Part shown: piece after piece, positions 16,634 through 25,077 of the stretch
Numbering within the stretch: the first letter of the stretch is position 1
How the letters are laid out: each line of letters opens with the position of its first letter
Assembly: GCA_020849765.1 (NCBI GenBank)
Contig: JADLAY010000034.1
Span: 124,001 to 188,000, forward strand
Reading direction: 5' to 3'
Source: Anaerolineae bacterium
GTDB taxonomy: Bacteria > Chloroflexota > Anaerolineae > Aggregatilineales > Phototrophicaceae
Length of the DNA: 64,000 nucleotides
Program-made: the position numbers and the translations under genes
The notes under the pieces: model-generated
Seen by the model: the letters and a program-made list of their open reading frames with translations, nothing else
Database searches by the model: none
What the model was told of the DNA's origin: nothing

Positions 16634-17710
16634 GTGAGCAAACCCACGATTGTCGTTCTGAAAGGCGACCAGACGGGTCAAGAACTGCTCGAGGAAGCAC
16701 TGCGCGTCCTCGACCCGGAAGTGACGGGCGTTCCCGCAGATTTTGAGGCGTTCGATCTCTCGCTGGAGAATCGCCGTCAAACGCAGAACGCGGTAGTCCA
16801 CGAGGCGGCGGCACGCATCAAGGAAACCGGGCTGGCGATCAAGGCCGCCACCATCACACCGGAAACGAAGAACGACGTCGGCAGCCCGAACGCCCTCCTG
16901 CGCGAGGCGATTGACGGACAGGTCATTCTGCGCACAGGCCGCCGCATTCCCTCTGTGCGTCCGCTGGCGGGCGTCTATTCGCCAATCACGGTCGTCCGCA
17001 TGGCGGTCGAAGATGCCTACGGCGCCAAGGAATGGCGCGAAGGCGAAGGGCTGGACGAAGTCGCGTACAGCACGCGCAAGCTCTCGCGGCGCACCTGCCG
17101 CAAGGTCGCCGAGTACACCTTCCGTTTTGCTCGGCGCAACCGGGCGAAAGTTTTTGGCGGCCCCAAATATACGGTCAGCGCCCTCTACGAAGGCATCTTC
17201 AAAGAAGAGCTGGATGCCGCCGCGCTGCGCTATCCCGACGTGCAGTACGATCCGCAGTTGATCGACGCGACCTATGCCCTGCTGCTGGAAACCAGCGGCG
17301 AGCCGCTCGTGATCCCGTCGCTCAACCGTGATGGCGACAGCCTGAGCGATCTCGTGCTCAAGATGTTCGGCAGCATCGCCGGCGCCGAGTCGATCATTCT
17401 GAGTATGGATGACAATTTCGAGGTCAAAACGGTGATCACGGAAGCGCCGCATGGCACCGCGCCCAGCCTGCAAGGCAAGAACCTCGCCAACCCGATGGCA
17501 ATGATCCTGGCGGGTGCTGCGCTGCTGCGCTACGTACGCACCGAAGCCGCCGACCGCGCCAGCCGCGCGATCTACGAAGCTACGCTGGAAGCGGTCAGCG
17601 ATGGCGTTCGCACCAACGACCTTGGCGGGTCAGCCTCGACGACCGACTACACCAACGAAGTCATTCGCCGCGTCAAGAGCAAGCTCGACGTCTGGAGTTC
17701 AATGGGCTAG
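16634..17710 (+). CDS. Isocitrate/isopropylmalate dehydrogenase family protein
   Basis: A 358-residue beta-decarboxylating dehydrogenase-fold protein; start is GTG 16634 with AAGGA eight bases upstream. Recognisable family parts are the N-terminal VVLKGDQTGQELLEEALRVL (usually GDGIGxE), ATITPETKNDVGSPNALLRE, the NRDGDSLSDLVLKMFGSIAG metal-site block and PHGTAPSLQGKNLANPMAM. The phosphate/substrate-loop arginines RTGRRIPSVRPL are present. The N-terminal glycine motif and several positions are divergent, so whether the substrate is isocitrate, isopropylmalate or another 2-hydroxyacid such as homoisocitrate or tartrate cannot be decided. Monocistronic, with a hairpin after the stop. Confidence 0.75.
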   Translation: MSKPTIVVLKGDQTGQELLEEALRVLDPEVTGVPADFEAFDLSLENRRQTQNAVVHEAAARIKETGLAIKAATITPETKNDVGSPNALLREAIDGQVILRTGRRIPSVRPLAGVYSPITVVRMAVEDAYGAKEWREGEGLDEVAYSTRKLSRRTCRKVAEYTFRFARRNRAKVFGGPKYTVSALYEGIFKEELDAAALRYPDVQYDPQLIDATYALLLETSGEPLVIPSLNRDGDSLSDLVLKMFGSIAGAESIILSMDDNFEVKTVITEAPHGTAPSLQGKNLANPMAMILAGAALLRYVRTEAADRASRAIYEATLEAVSDGVRTNDLGGSASTTDYTNEVIRRVKSKLDVWSSMG

Positions 17711-17730
17711 CGCTTGAGAAATGAACGATA

Positions 17731-17750
17731 GGGCGCGTCCAAGCGCGCCC
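17731..17750. terminator. Hairpin between convergent genes
   Basis: GGGCGCG pairs with CGCGCCC around a 6-base loop between convergent stops; no T run. Confidence 0.5.
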
Positions 17751-17764
17751 ATGACTACTGTGCT

Positions 17765-18496
17765 TTAGCCTTCGCCGTCGATGATCGTCCCGACGCTTTC
17801 ATTCCCCATGACCGCCTGCAGCAGGTGATCAGCTTCGAAGAAATTGACGACCATAATCGGCATCTTGTTCTCCTGGCAGAGTGTGAATGCCGTCAAATCC
17901 ATCACGCCGAGGCGCTGTTCCAGCACCTGCTGGTAGCTGAGACGCGTGTAGCGCACGGCAGTCGGGTCTTTCTTGGGGTCGGCACTATAGACACCGTTGA
18001 CCTTGGTCGCCTTGATGACGATATCAGCCTTCACTTCCATGGCGCGCAGAGCGGCGGCGGTATCCGTGGTGAAATAAGGATTGCCCGTGCCCCCGGCGAT
18101 GATGACGACGCGGCCTTTTTCCATGTGGCGGATGGCGCGCAAGCGAATGTAAGGCTCCGCGACCTTGTTCATTTCGATGGCCGTCTGCACACGGGTGACG
18201 ACACCCTGGTGCTCCAAGGCATCTTGCAGCGCCAGGCCATTCATCACCGTGCCGATCATGCCCATGTGATCGGCGGTGCTTTGCTCCATGCCGCGTTCGA
18301 CACCCTGCTGCCCACGCCAGAGATTGCCTGCCCCAATGATGATGGCGATTTGAATACCGAGGTTATGCACCTGCTTGACTTTGAAGGCAATGTCTTCGAC
18401 TTGATCCGGATCGATGCCAAGTCCTGCACTCCCCGCCAGCGCCTCACCGCTCAGTTTGAGCACAATGCGCGCGTAACTTGCCGTTCCATCTGCCAT
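17765..18496 (-). CDS. pyrH: UMP kinase
   Basis: A 243-residue hexameric UMP kinase that phosphorylates UMP to UDP in pyrimidine nucleotide synthesis. The amino-acid kinase fold shows [42 protein letters not shown] and [18 protein letters not shown], all typical. ATG at 18496 has AGGAGG 8-9 bases upstream; an ATG at 18505 abuts the ribosome site and is less likely. It is the last gene of an rpsB-tsf-pyrH unit, the usual bacterial order, though an intrinsic terminator lies between tsf and pyrH. frr is not found after it. Confidence 0.96.
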   Translation of the reverse strand: MADGTASYARIVLKLSGEALAGSAGLGIDPDQVEDIAFKVKQVHNLGIQIAIIIGAGNLWRGQQGVERGMEQSTADHMGMIGTVMNGLALQDALEHQGVVTRVQTAIEMNKVAEPYIRLRAIRHMEKGRVVIIAGGTGNPYFTTDTAAALRAMEVKADIVIKATKVNGVYSADPKKDPTAVRYTRLSYQQVLEQRLGVMDLTAFTLCQENKMPIMVVNFFEADHLLQAVMGNESVGTIIDGEG

Positions 18497-18523
18497 CAGG
18501 TTCATCCTCCTGGTGTAAGGTGC

Positions 18524-18552
18524 AAAAAAGGGACTAGCAACAGCTAATCCCT
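18524..18552 (-). terminator. Intrinsic terminator between tsf and pyrH
   Basis: On the minus strand AGGGATTAGC pairs with GCTAGTCCCT (one G-U) around TGTT, followed by TTTTTT. It lies 28 bases before the pyrH start, so it probably lowers pyrH relative to tsf. Confidence 0.8.
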
Positions 18553-18591
18553 GAATGAACTACGTCAGAACTGTATGACTGAACGCCGCAC

Positions 18592-19221
18592 TTATGCGCC
18601 GTTGTCCATGTCATCTTCGCCCAGTGCGAAGCGCACAAAGCGGCGAATGACGATGCTCTCGCCGACCTCGGCCACGACCTCGGACAGAAGCTGCGAGATC
18701 GTCTTGCTGTCATCGCGCAGGAAAGTCTGCTCCATGAGCACGATTTCCTCGAAGAACTTCTCCATACGCCCATCGACGATCTTCTCGATGACCGCCTCCG
18801 GCTTGTTGGGGCTGTCTTCCTTGGTGCGGCGACGCTGAAGATCGCGCTCAGCCTCAACCACAGCCGATGGGATATCCTCGCGCTTCACGTATGCGGGCGC
18901 AAGGTTGGCGATGTGCAGCGCGACATCCTTGACGAACGTGCGGAAAGCATCGGTGTTCGCGACAAAGTCGGTCTCACAGTTGATTTCCACGATGACACCG
19001 AGACGGTGATTGAAGTGCAGGTAGGTCTCGACGAGACCTTCATTCATCGTGCGGCCCGCGCCCAGCTTCTTGGCGGCCTTCGCCAGGCCTTTTTCGCGCA
19101 GAAAGTCGACAGCCTTCTGCATATCGCCGTCGTTCGCTTCCAGCGCCTTCTTGCAGTCCAGCGGGCCTGCCCCGGTCGCTTCGCGCAGGGTTTTCACCAT
19201 TTGTGCCGTAATTTCGGCCAT
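18592..19221 (-). CDS. tsf: Elongation factor Ts
   Basis: A 209-residue nucleotide-exchange factor for EF-Tu. The N-terminal UBA-like module (ITAQMVKTLREATGAGPLDC, CKKALEANDGDMQKAVDFLR) and the core signature GVIVEINCETDFVANTDAFR are clear. It is short of the E. coli length (283) but close to compact versions that lack the second core subdomain, as in many Chloroflexota and thermophiles. It ends with an acidic DDMDNGA tail. It follows rpsB by 16 bases. Confidence 0.96.
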   Translation of the reverse strand: MAEITAQMVKTLREATGAGPLDCKKALEANDGDMQKAVDFLREKGLAKAAKKLGAGRTMNEGLVETYLHFNHRLGVIVEINCETDFVANTDAFRTFVKDVALHIANLAPAYVKREDIPSAVVEAERDLQRRRTKEDSPNKPEAVIEKIVDGRMEKFFEEIVLMEQTFLRDDSKTISQLLSEVVAEVGESIVIRRFVRFALGEDDMDNGA

Positions 19222-19237
19222 AGTCTGATCCTATTCC

Positions 19238-20110
19238 TTATTCTCCGTCTTCGTCCTGGCTCTCTTCTTCGTCTTCGTCAAACAGCTTCGAGTTCTTCAA
19301 CTTGGCGATAGTCGAGGCACCGAAGTACCGGCTATCGTCATCAGCCGCCGCGTCATCGTCATAGGCCGAGATGAGCGCCGGTGTTTCAAGCCCCTCTTCA
19401 TCGGTCGGCATCTCATCGCCCTTGCGCATCTGCGCACCTTCGACGCACGCGTCGGCGAATGCGGCGAGGATCAGCTTGATGGCGCGCACGGCGTCGTCGT
19501 TGCCGGGGATGATGAAATCGATCTCGTCCGGATCGCTGTTGGTATCTGCCAACGCCATGACCGGAATGCCGAGTGCATTGGCTTCCTTGAGCGCGGTCGA
19601 TTCGCGCTGAGTGTCAATCACCAGGATCAAATCAGGCAGGCGGCGCATGTTGCGAATACCGCCCAGGCGCTCCTGCAGCTTCTCGATCTTGCGGTTCAGG
19701 ATCAAGACTTCCTTCTTGGGCAGGAGTTCGAACTCGCCGCTGTCGCGACGCTTTTCCAGCTTCTTGAAGGCGTCGATGCGCTCACGAATGGTACGCCAGT
19801 TGGTCAGCGTGCCGCCGAGCCAGCGCGTATTGATGTAAGGCATTCCAGCGCGTTCGGCCTCACGCACGATCGCTTCCTGCGCCTGGCGCTTAGTGCCGAG
19901 GAAGAGCACGACTTTGCCGTCCGAGACCATATCGCGCACCATGTCGTAGAAGTCGTTCAGGTTGGCGAGGGTCTGTTGCAGGTCGATGATGTGAATGCCG
20001 TTGCGTTCGGTGAAGATGAAAGGTCTCATCTTGGGATTCCACTTGGTCGTGCGATGGCCGAAGTGCATACCCGTTTCGAGCAACTGCTTCATTGAAATCT
20101 GAGCAGGCAT
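19238..20110 (-). CDS. rpsB: 30S ribosomal protein S2
   Basis: A 290-residue S2 protein. Hallmarks include MKQLLETGMHFGHRTTKWNP, MRPFIFTERNGIHIIDLQQT, VLFLGTKRQAQEAIVREAER, YINTRWLGGTLTNW and PDLILVIDTQRE...ANALGIPVMALADTNSDPD. The C-terminus carries an extra acidic tail of about 50 residues (DDDAAADDDSR, DEDEEESQDEDGE), common in S2 of GC-rich bacteria. First gene of the rpsB-tsf-pyrH unit, with a strong promoter and a 5' leader of roughly 130 bases. Confidence 0.97.
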   Translation of the reverse strand: MPAQISMKQLLETGMHFGHRTTKWNPKMRPFIFTERNGIHIIDLQQTLANLNDFYDMVRDMVSDGKVVLFLGTKRQAQEAIVREAERAGMPYINTRWLGGTLTNWRTIRERIDAFKKLEKRRDSGEFELLPKKEVLILNRKIEKLQERLGGIRNMRRLPDLILVIDTQRESTALKEANALGIPVMALADTNSDPDEIDFIIPGNDDAVRAIKLILAAFADACVEGAQMRKGDEMPTDEEGLETPALISAYDDDAAADDDSRYFGASTIAKLKNSKLFDEDEEESQDEDGE

Positions 20111-20248
20111 GATAATAGGATTCTCCTGTGGCGTGTTTAGGCGATCACGCCCCTCATCTCCACTGTTTTATCTTGCGAACAAGACAACACAACAGCAGAT
20201 CAGGACGTGTGGTATTGCATGCGCCTTTACGGCGCAATTCGCTGCGGC

Positions 20249-20277
20249 ATTGTAGCATAGCGGATCTGGCGCTTCAA
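20249..20277 (-). promoter_or_regulatory. Strong sigma-70 promoter of rpsB-tsf-pyrH
   Basis: On the minus strand TTGAAG, exactly 17 bases, then TACAAT, with an extended TGC immediately before the -10 box. The leader that follows starts with a GCGCCGTAAAGGCGC hairpin (20221-20235), which could be part of an S2 autoregulatory leader; that last point is only a suggestion. Confidence 0.8.
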
Positions 20278-20291
20278 GGGCGCGGCAGTCG

Positions 20292-21191
20292 TTATCGAAG
20301 CGCCAATTCGTCCAATAAGACTTTGTGTTCGGCGGCAATGGCCGCGATGGTCGCCATGTCGCGCTCCGCGTCCGCTTCCAGGATCGTGGGCGCCGATTCG
20401 ACCGGCAGCCAGGCAGCAAAAGCCGGGATCGACCGGTGCCCTTCGGCCAGATCGAGGATCCATTGCAGCGCCTCGTCCTCATCCCACTGCACGTGCAGAC
20501 CATTGACGGCCAGGAAGAAGAGCGCGGCGACCGTTGCCGTCCGCTTGTTGCCATCCGCGAACGGATGGTTACGCGCGATCGCATGGAGCAGCGCCGCCCC
20601 CTTCTCGTTCAGCCCCGGAAAAGCATCGTCGCCAAAAACGCTCTGCATCGGACGGGCGACCGACGACTCGAGCAGGCCCATGTCACGAACGGCGCGCTTG
20701 CCCTCGACGATGGTGTGAAGCCCCTTGCCCCCGGCGAGCTGCTCGTTAATGTAGATCACCTCGTCAATCGTCAGGTAGCGCGGGACGAGCGGCGCACTTT
20801 CCGGCGGCACGGGCTGCGTGTGCTCGATCAGCCAGGCCGCAATCTGCGGCAGCTCGACCCGGTTCTGCGCGACTTCGAGCACGAAGTGATAGATCTCGTC
20901 CTGCGTCCAGGTCGGCACCATCCCGTTTTTCTCCAGGAAGCGCCGGGTCACGGCGGTCGCCGCGCGTTTATTGCCATCCCAAAAGACGTGATGCGCGGCC
21001 AAGGCATGTAACAATGCCGCCGCCTTATCCATCAGGGTCGGGTAGGCCTCTTCGCCGAAGGCCTGCAGCGTCGGGCGGGCGGCGGCGGCACGGACGAGAT
21101 GCGGGTCACGCGCCAGGGGTTCCGCACCGATAGCCTGCGTTGCAGTGTCGTAGATTTCCATCGGAGTCAGGTATCGAATCTCATCGCTCAT
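20292..21191 (-). CDS. Tandem-duplicated Doc (death-on-curing, Fic superfamily) protein
   Basis: About 299 residues made of two similar Doc domains. Each begins with a YLTPMEI/YLTIDEV strand-helix element and has an intact active-site loop: H68-V-F-W-D-G-N-K-R (first) and H209-P-F-A-D-G-N-K-R (second). The GNKR form (Lys in place of the Gly of Fic GNGR) is that of Doc, which phosphorylates EF-Tu in phage P1. A normal Doc toxin is about 125 residues and is paired with a Phd antitoxin; here I see two fused copies and no Phd-like gene on either side. An ending helix of 30 residues follows. It lies directly upstream of the rpsB/EF-Ts operon on the same strand. Start ATG 21191 is preferred to GTG 21197. 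Confidence 0.85.
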   Translation of the reverse strand: MSDEIRYLTPMEIYDTATQAIGAEPLARDPHLVRAAAARPTLQAFGEEAYPTLMDKAAALLHALAAHHVFWDGNKRAATAVTRRFLEKNGMVPTWTQDEIYHFVLEVAQNRVELPQIAAWLIEHTQPVPPESAPLVPRYLTIDEVIYINEQLAGGKGLHTIVEGKRAVRDMGLLESSVARPMQSVFGDDAFPGLNEKGAALLHAIARNHPFADGNKRTATVAALFFLAVNGLHVQWDEDEALQWILDLAEGHRSIPAFAAWLPVESAPTILEADAERDMATIAAIAAEHKVLLDELALR

Positions 21192-21329
21192 GGGCACGCC
21201 ACACCTTGCATTTTCTTAACCTAGCGTATCCGATTTTCTACCCACACCCTATCCATCATCAAGGTGCATTTCCGCGTATGATGTAGAAAGGTTAGAATGC
21301 ACATACGTTCGTTTAAAAGGAGTTTGTGT

Positions 21330-22037
21330 ATGAAAATTATGCGCCCGCTGCTGATGACCATTGCGCTCATCGCTGTCTTGTTCGCGGGTTTGGGCGCACG
21401 GACGGCGGCTGCACAAGGTCAATGTGGCCCGAATGTGACGCATATTGTGCAGCAAGGTGAAAATCTTTTCCGAATCTCCCTTAATTATGGCACGCACTAC
21501 AGCGTTGTCGCTGCCTACAACGGCATCTACGATCCGACGCGCATTTATCCCGGCCAGCGTCTGGTCATGGTGTGTGCGTCCGGCGGCCCTGTTAATTATG
21601 GCACAAACACGACCACGAATACGCAGCCGACGACGACGGTTCTTCAGCCACCGCCGCCCGGCCAGCCCGTCGATGTGCCGGTCATCCCGCCGGTCGTGGA
21701 TTGCTCACGCTTCCGCGTCACCAGCCCACGAGACGGCTTCACCTATGGCACGCAGACGTTCTACTGGGATGGCGCGCCCGGCGCGACCAGCTACCGTGTG
21801 CTCGTTTACAGCTATGACGTGAATCCGGGTTCGCTCGTCGCGGTGAGCGAAGTCTCCGGCCTGGAGACCAGCACCAGCCTGCCGATGGGTGTCGGCTACG
21901 TTGGCCCTGGCTTCCGCTTCTCGTACACCGTTCAGGCGCTGGTTGCGGACTCGGTCGTCTGCTCGACGCCGCTCCTGACCATGTATCGCGAAGTGCCGCC
22001 GGATGCGCCTGCCCCGGCACCAACCCTGGCGCCATAG
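21330..22037 (+). CDS. Secreted LysM-domain protein
   Basis: A 235-residue exported protein; AAAGGAG at 21317-21323 sets ATG 21330, giving a signal peptide (MKIMRPLLMTIALIAVLFAG, cleaved after TAAA-Q). Residues about 35-80 form one LysM module (VTHIVQQGENLFRISLNYGT ... YPGQRLVMV), which binds peptidoglycan or related glycans. A Thr/Asn/Pro-rich linker leads to a beta-sandwich-like domain (GFTYGTQTFYWDGAPGATSYRV) of fibronectin-like style and a Pro-rich end. Likely a wall-attached protein; no catalytic domain is seen. Confidence 0.85.
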   Translation: MKIMRPLLMTIALIAVLFAGLGARTAAAQGQCGPNVTHIVQQGENLFRISLNYGTHYSVVAAYNGIYDPTRIYPGQRLVMVCASGGPVNYGTNTTTNTQPTTTVLQPPPPGQPVDVPVIPPVVDCSRFRVTSPRDGFTYGTQTFYWDGAPGATSYRVLVYSYDVNPGSLVAVSEVSGLETSTSLPMGVGYVGPGFRFSYTVQALVADSVVCSTPLLTMYREVPPDAPAPAPTLAP

Positions 22038-22063
22038 AAGACCCTCGCAAGCAGAACCAGCCC

Positions 22064-22097
22064 TGTGGGCGGGAGGGAACCAGCCTTCTCGCCCACA
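22064..22097 (+). terminator. Long-stem hairpin after the LysM gene
   Basis: TGTGGGCG pairs with CGCCCACA and the stem continues inward for six more pairs with two wobbles, around AACCAG. No T run follows. Confidence 0.6.
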
Positions 22098-22199
22098 AGC
22101 ACACGCTTCCCCCTACGATTCCACCAACTGATGCTCACAGCCCGGCGTCCCTCTGCTATCATTACGAGATAACTTCCCTCGACGCAGGTAAACAAGCTC

Positions 22200-22640
22200 A
22201 TGGGTATTCAACTCAGTTGGGATGACGACGCACAAACGATACTGCACTGCCAGTTTGAATCGAAATGGACGTGGGACGATCTGTTCGAGGTCGCCGACCG
22301 TGTGAAAGCGATCACCGATAGCACGCCGCACACGGTCGCCGCCATCATCGACATGGAGCACGGCATGACGATCCCCGGCGGCAATTTCTTCAGCCCGACA
22401 GCGCTCAACAACGCGCGCCAACTGCTGACGCTGGGCGAAGGCGGCACCGGGCCGGTCGTTATCGTCGGCGCAACGGGTCTGATCAAGATGGTCTATGAGA
22501 GCCTCAAAGGGTTGGATTCGCGCGCGGGCAAAGCCGATGTCACGTTTACTGATACGCTCGCCGCTGCCCGCGCGCATCTGGCGCAGGTGCACAATCCGCT
22601 GGGCGACGATCAACTGCCGTCCGCCCCAAGCGAGGCATAA
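22200..22640 (+). CDS. STAS-like small protein of unknown function
   Basis: A 146-residue protein with the architecture strand-strand-helix-strand (ILHCQFESKWTWDDLFEVAD, then TVAAIIDMEHGMTIPGG, then GPVVIVGATGLIKMVYESLK) seen in SpoIIAA-like/STAS-type proteins; the IIDMEHG element stands at the usual regulatory-loop position but has no phosphorylatable Ser directly after the Asp. It is the second such protein in the window, after the one at 15926-16312. Its end overlaps the convergent alkA-like gene by 31 bases. Function unknown. Confidence 0.45.
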   Translation: MGIQLSWDDDAQTILHCQFESKWTWDDLFEVADRVKAITDSTPHTVAAIIDMEHGMTIPGGNFFSPTALNNARQLLTLGEGGTGPVVIVGATGLIKMVYESLKGLDSRAGKADVTFTDTLAAARAHLAQVHNPLGDDQLPSAPSEA

Positions 22641-23530
22641 CGTTCAATCCCCCAACGCATCAAAGTGTAGACAGACGCCAGGCCGCCGTGCGATCCATAA
22701 CCGCTGAACAGATCGTCGGTCTCCTGGCGCGTCGCCTTCTGCGGCTTGCCATGCCAGTAATGACCGACGGCGGCACGCAGCGCCACGTCCGCGCTGCCGA
22801 CGTAGGTATAAGCCCCCATGGCGCGGATCATCGTCCAGGCTGCCGTCCAGTGCCCGACGCCGTTCAACTGCATCAGCACCCGGTAGGCATCTTCGTGCGG
22901 CACATTGACCAACCCCTCCAGATCGAAACCTTCCGCGATGGCGCGGGCCACCGCCTGCAACCGGCGCATGCGCATGAAGGTGATCTTGAGCGGGTGCAGC
23001 GCTTCTTCGGGCAGCGACGCCAGTGTTTCCGGCGTCGGAAACAGAGGATAGCGCCGCCCATCGTGGACGATAGCATCGCCATAGGTGCTGACCAGCCAGC
23101 GCTCGGCTTTCTGGGCGGCGCTCAAGGCGATCTGCTGCTCGATCATCGTGATCATCAGGGCTTCAAAGACGGTCTGCGTGCGCAGCATGCGCAGGCCATG
23201 CAAGCGCCGGATGGTGATGGCAAGCGCGTCGTCTTGCGCCCCGTGGAGATAGAACGGACGCAGATCTTCATCGACGTCGAGCCAACGGCGCAGCTTCGTC
23301 TCAAGCTGGCGCTCGTCGACTGCGCCCTCGGACGCAATCACTTCCGCTTCCAGGCGCGGCGCATCGGCATCCGGGTTGCCACTCACTGCGACGAGCACGC
23401 GCGCCTCTCCCAGCCTCAGCCCATGCCAGAGCCTGCCCTCATGCACCTGATGCAAGACCGAGTAGTAACGCGTGCTGTCCGCCGTCAGGGCGAAATCGTA
23501 GGGCGGATTGGGTTCGAACTGGAACTTCAC
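22610..23530 (-). CDS. DNA-3-methyladenine glycosylase II family (AlkA-like)
   Basis: About 306 residues. GTG 23530 is chosen because it overlaps the rsmG stop as GTGA; the open frame runs further upstream but that part is within rsmG. The helix-hairpin-helix-GPD glycosylase signature is present: HhH element LNGVGHWTAAWTM followed by the catalytic-Asp segment GSADVALRAAV. An N-terminal beta domain (FALTADSTRYYSVLHQVHEG) resembles the AlkA N-domain. It removes alkylated purines from DNA in base excision repair. Last gene of the SH3b-rsmG-alkA unit. Confidence 0.85.
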   Translation of the reverse strand: MKFQFEPNPPYDFALTADSTRYYSVLHQVHEGRLWHGLRLGEARVLVAVSGNPDADAPRLEAEVIASEGAVDERQLETKLRRWLDVDEDLRPFYLHGAQDDALAITIRRLHGLRMLRTQTVFEALMITMIEQQIALSAAQKAERWLVSTYGDAIVHDGRRYPLFPTPETLASLPEEALHPLKITFMRMRRLQAVARAIAEGFDLEGLVNVPHEDAYRVLMQLNGVGHWTAAWTMIRAMGAYTYVGSADVALRAAVGHYWHGKPQKATRQETDDLFSGYGSHGGLASVYTLMRWGIERYASLGADGS

Positions 23531-24237
23531 AGCGGTTGTTGCGACGGTAGGCCGGGTCGGCGAGGATAGAGGGCAGGCGTTGGCGCGACTTTCTCGACCA
23601 GCACCAGATAGTGCGTTTCTTCGACATCGGGCAGTTGAAACGCCTCGATCCGGCTCAAGCGTCCACCAAGCACGGACAGCGCGTGGGCGCTGCTCTCCGC
23701 CTCGTCGTGAGCGGTCTTGCCCTTCATGGCAATGCACAATCCGCCGACCTTGACCAACGGCAGCAGATATTCGAGCAGAATCGGCAGCCGGGCTACGGCA
23801 CGCGCCACGGCCACGTCATAAACCGCACGATGTGCGCGCAGCTGCCCGATCTCTTCCGCGCGCCCTTTGACAGCACGCGCGTTGGGCAGCTTGAGGGTGT
23901 CGATCATGTGCTGAAGGAAGGTCACCTTCTTGCCGGTGGCTTCCAGGAGGGTCATATCCAGTTGTGGGCAAATGATTTGCAGCGGCAGGCCTGGAAAACC
24001 GGCGCCGCTGCCCACATCGATCACGCGCTGCCCAGCAGCCAGGTCGAGCACAGGCGCCAGGGTCAGCGAGTCGAGAAAGTGACGAATGGTGACGCTGGCC
24101 GGGTCGGTGATCGCTGTCAGATTGATGCGTTCGTTCCACGCGATCAACTCATCGGCGTAACGGGCGAAAGCCGCCTCCTGCTCCGGTGACAAGGTGACCT
24201 GGCACAATTCGGCTGCGTATTCGGCCAGTGCGGTCAT
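23527..24237 (-). CDS. rsmG: 16S rRNA (guanine-527-N7) methyltransferase RsmG
   Basis: A 236-residue SAM-dependent methyltransferase (formerly GidB). Family motifs: FARYADELIAWNERINLTAI, HFLDSLTLAPVLD, RVIDVGSGAGFPGLPLQI (SAM-binding glycine loop), LLEATGKKVTFLQHMIDTL, and VYDVAVARAVARLPILLEYLLPLVK...GKTAHDEA. Loss of this enzyme causes low-level streptomycin resistance in known bacteria. It starts 8 bases after the SH3b gene and couples to the glycosylase gene by a 4-base overlap. Confidence 0.96.
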   Translation of the reverse strand: MTALAEYAAELCQVTLSPEQEAAFARYADELIAWNERINLTAITDPASVTIRHFLDSLTLAPVLDLAAGQRVIDVGSGAGFPGLPLQIICPQLDMTLLEATGKKVTFLQHMIDTLKLPNARAVKGRAEEIGQLRAHRAVYDVAVARAVARLPILLEYLLPLVKVGGLCIAMKGKTAHDEAESSAHALSVLGGRLSRIEAFQLPDVEETHYLVLVEKVAPTPALYPRRPGLPSQQPL

Positions 24238-24245
24238 GCGTTCGG

Positions 24246-25070
24246 CTAGCCTTCTGACGCCTCGTAGACGGGGATGCTGCGAAGTTCTTCCGTCCCGATG
24301 TTGAACAGACGCACAAGCCCCCAGCCGACGACATCCTCGAAACGCACGTAGAGCCAGCGCGAGTCATCGGAACGGGCCAGCGGCGTCACATGGGAGCTGT
24401 AAGGCACGACCGTCAGCACACGCCCTTCGAGTTCCGGGCTGACGTGCAGGCGCACGTTGAAGCGAGCCCGTATCAGCAGCTCAGGCGAACCCAGCTCACC
24501 GTTACCGACGGGCACACGCACCGGCAAGCTCTCCAGGTCGCCTTCGACAGAGACGGTGAAGTATGCCACCCACCCACGCAGCGCCTCGGTCTCGATCAAC
24601 AACCAGTCGTTGTCGTCGGTACTGCGCGCCTCTGCCAGGGCAATCTCGCCGGGGTTGAGCTGACCGACGACTTCGTGGTCGATGCCGGGACCGCTGCGCA
24701 CATTGATACGCCCGTAGGCGTGGATCACGACCTGCTCGCCGGATTCCACCACAGCGTCGGCCTCGTAAATCGGGATCGTCGCCGGGTCACCCTGCAAGAC
24801 CAGCGCAAATCCGGGCACCCAGCCCTCCAGATCTTCTTCCGCGACGATCAAGAGCCAGCTGTTCGCCGTGTCATCGCGCGCGATGACCATCACCACCAGA
24901 TCGGGTGCCAACCTGCCGACGACCGGCGACTGGGCACTCGGCTCACGGCGGACGTTCGTACTTTGATAGACGGTCGCCGTAATGCTCTCCGTTTGGGCCA
25001 ATGCCCCGCTCCCAAAGGACAGGCAAAGGCACAACATGAGCAGGCTGCGTAGTCGGTATTTCTTGATCAT
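24246..25070 (-). CDS. Secreted protein with three SH3b-like domains
   Basis: About 274 residues with a signal peptide (IKKYRLRSLLMLCLCLSFG, cleaved near ALA-Q). Three bacterial SH3-type repeats follow: ATVYQSTNVRREPSAQSPVV, HAYGRINVRSGPGIDHEVVG and IRARFNVRLHVSPELEGRVL, each with the (N)VRxxPSxxxxVVG pattern and a later GWV strand. Such modules bind cell wall or proteins. Start at ATG 25070: a TATAAT at 25078-25083 on the same strand suggests the transcript starts at this codon (leaderless). It heads an operon with rsmG and the glycosylase. Confidence 0.8.
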   Translation of the reverse strand: MIKKYRLRSLLMLCLCLSFGSGALAQTESITATVYQSTNVRREPSAQSPVVGRLAPDLVVMVIARDDTANSWLLIVAEEDLEGWVPGFALVLQGDPATIPIYEADAVVESGEQVVIHAYGRINVRSGPGIDHEVVGQLNPGEIALAEARSTDDNDWLLIETEALRGWVAYFTVSVEGDLESLPVRVPVGNGELGSPELLIRARFNVRLHVSPELEGRVLTVVPYSSHVTPLARSDDSRWLYVRFEDVVGWGLVRLFNIGTEELRSIPVYEASEG

Positions 25071-25077
25071 AGGTCGC

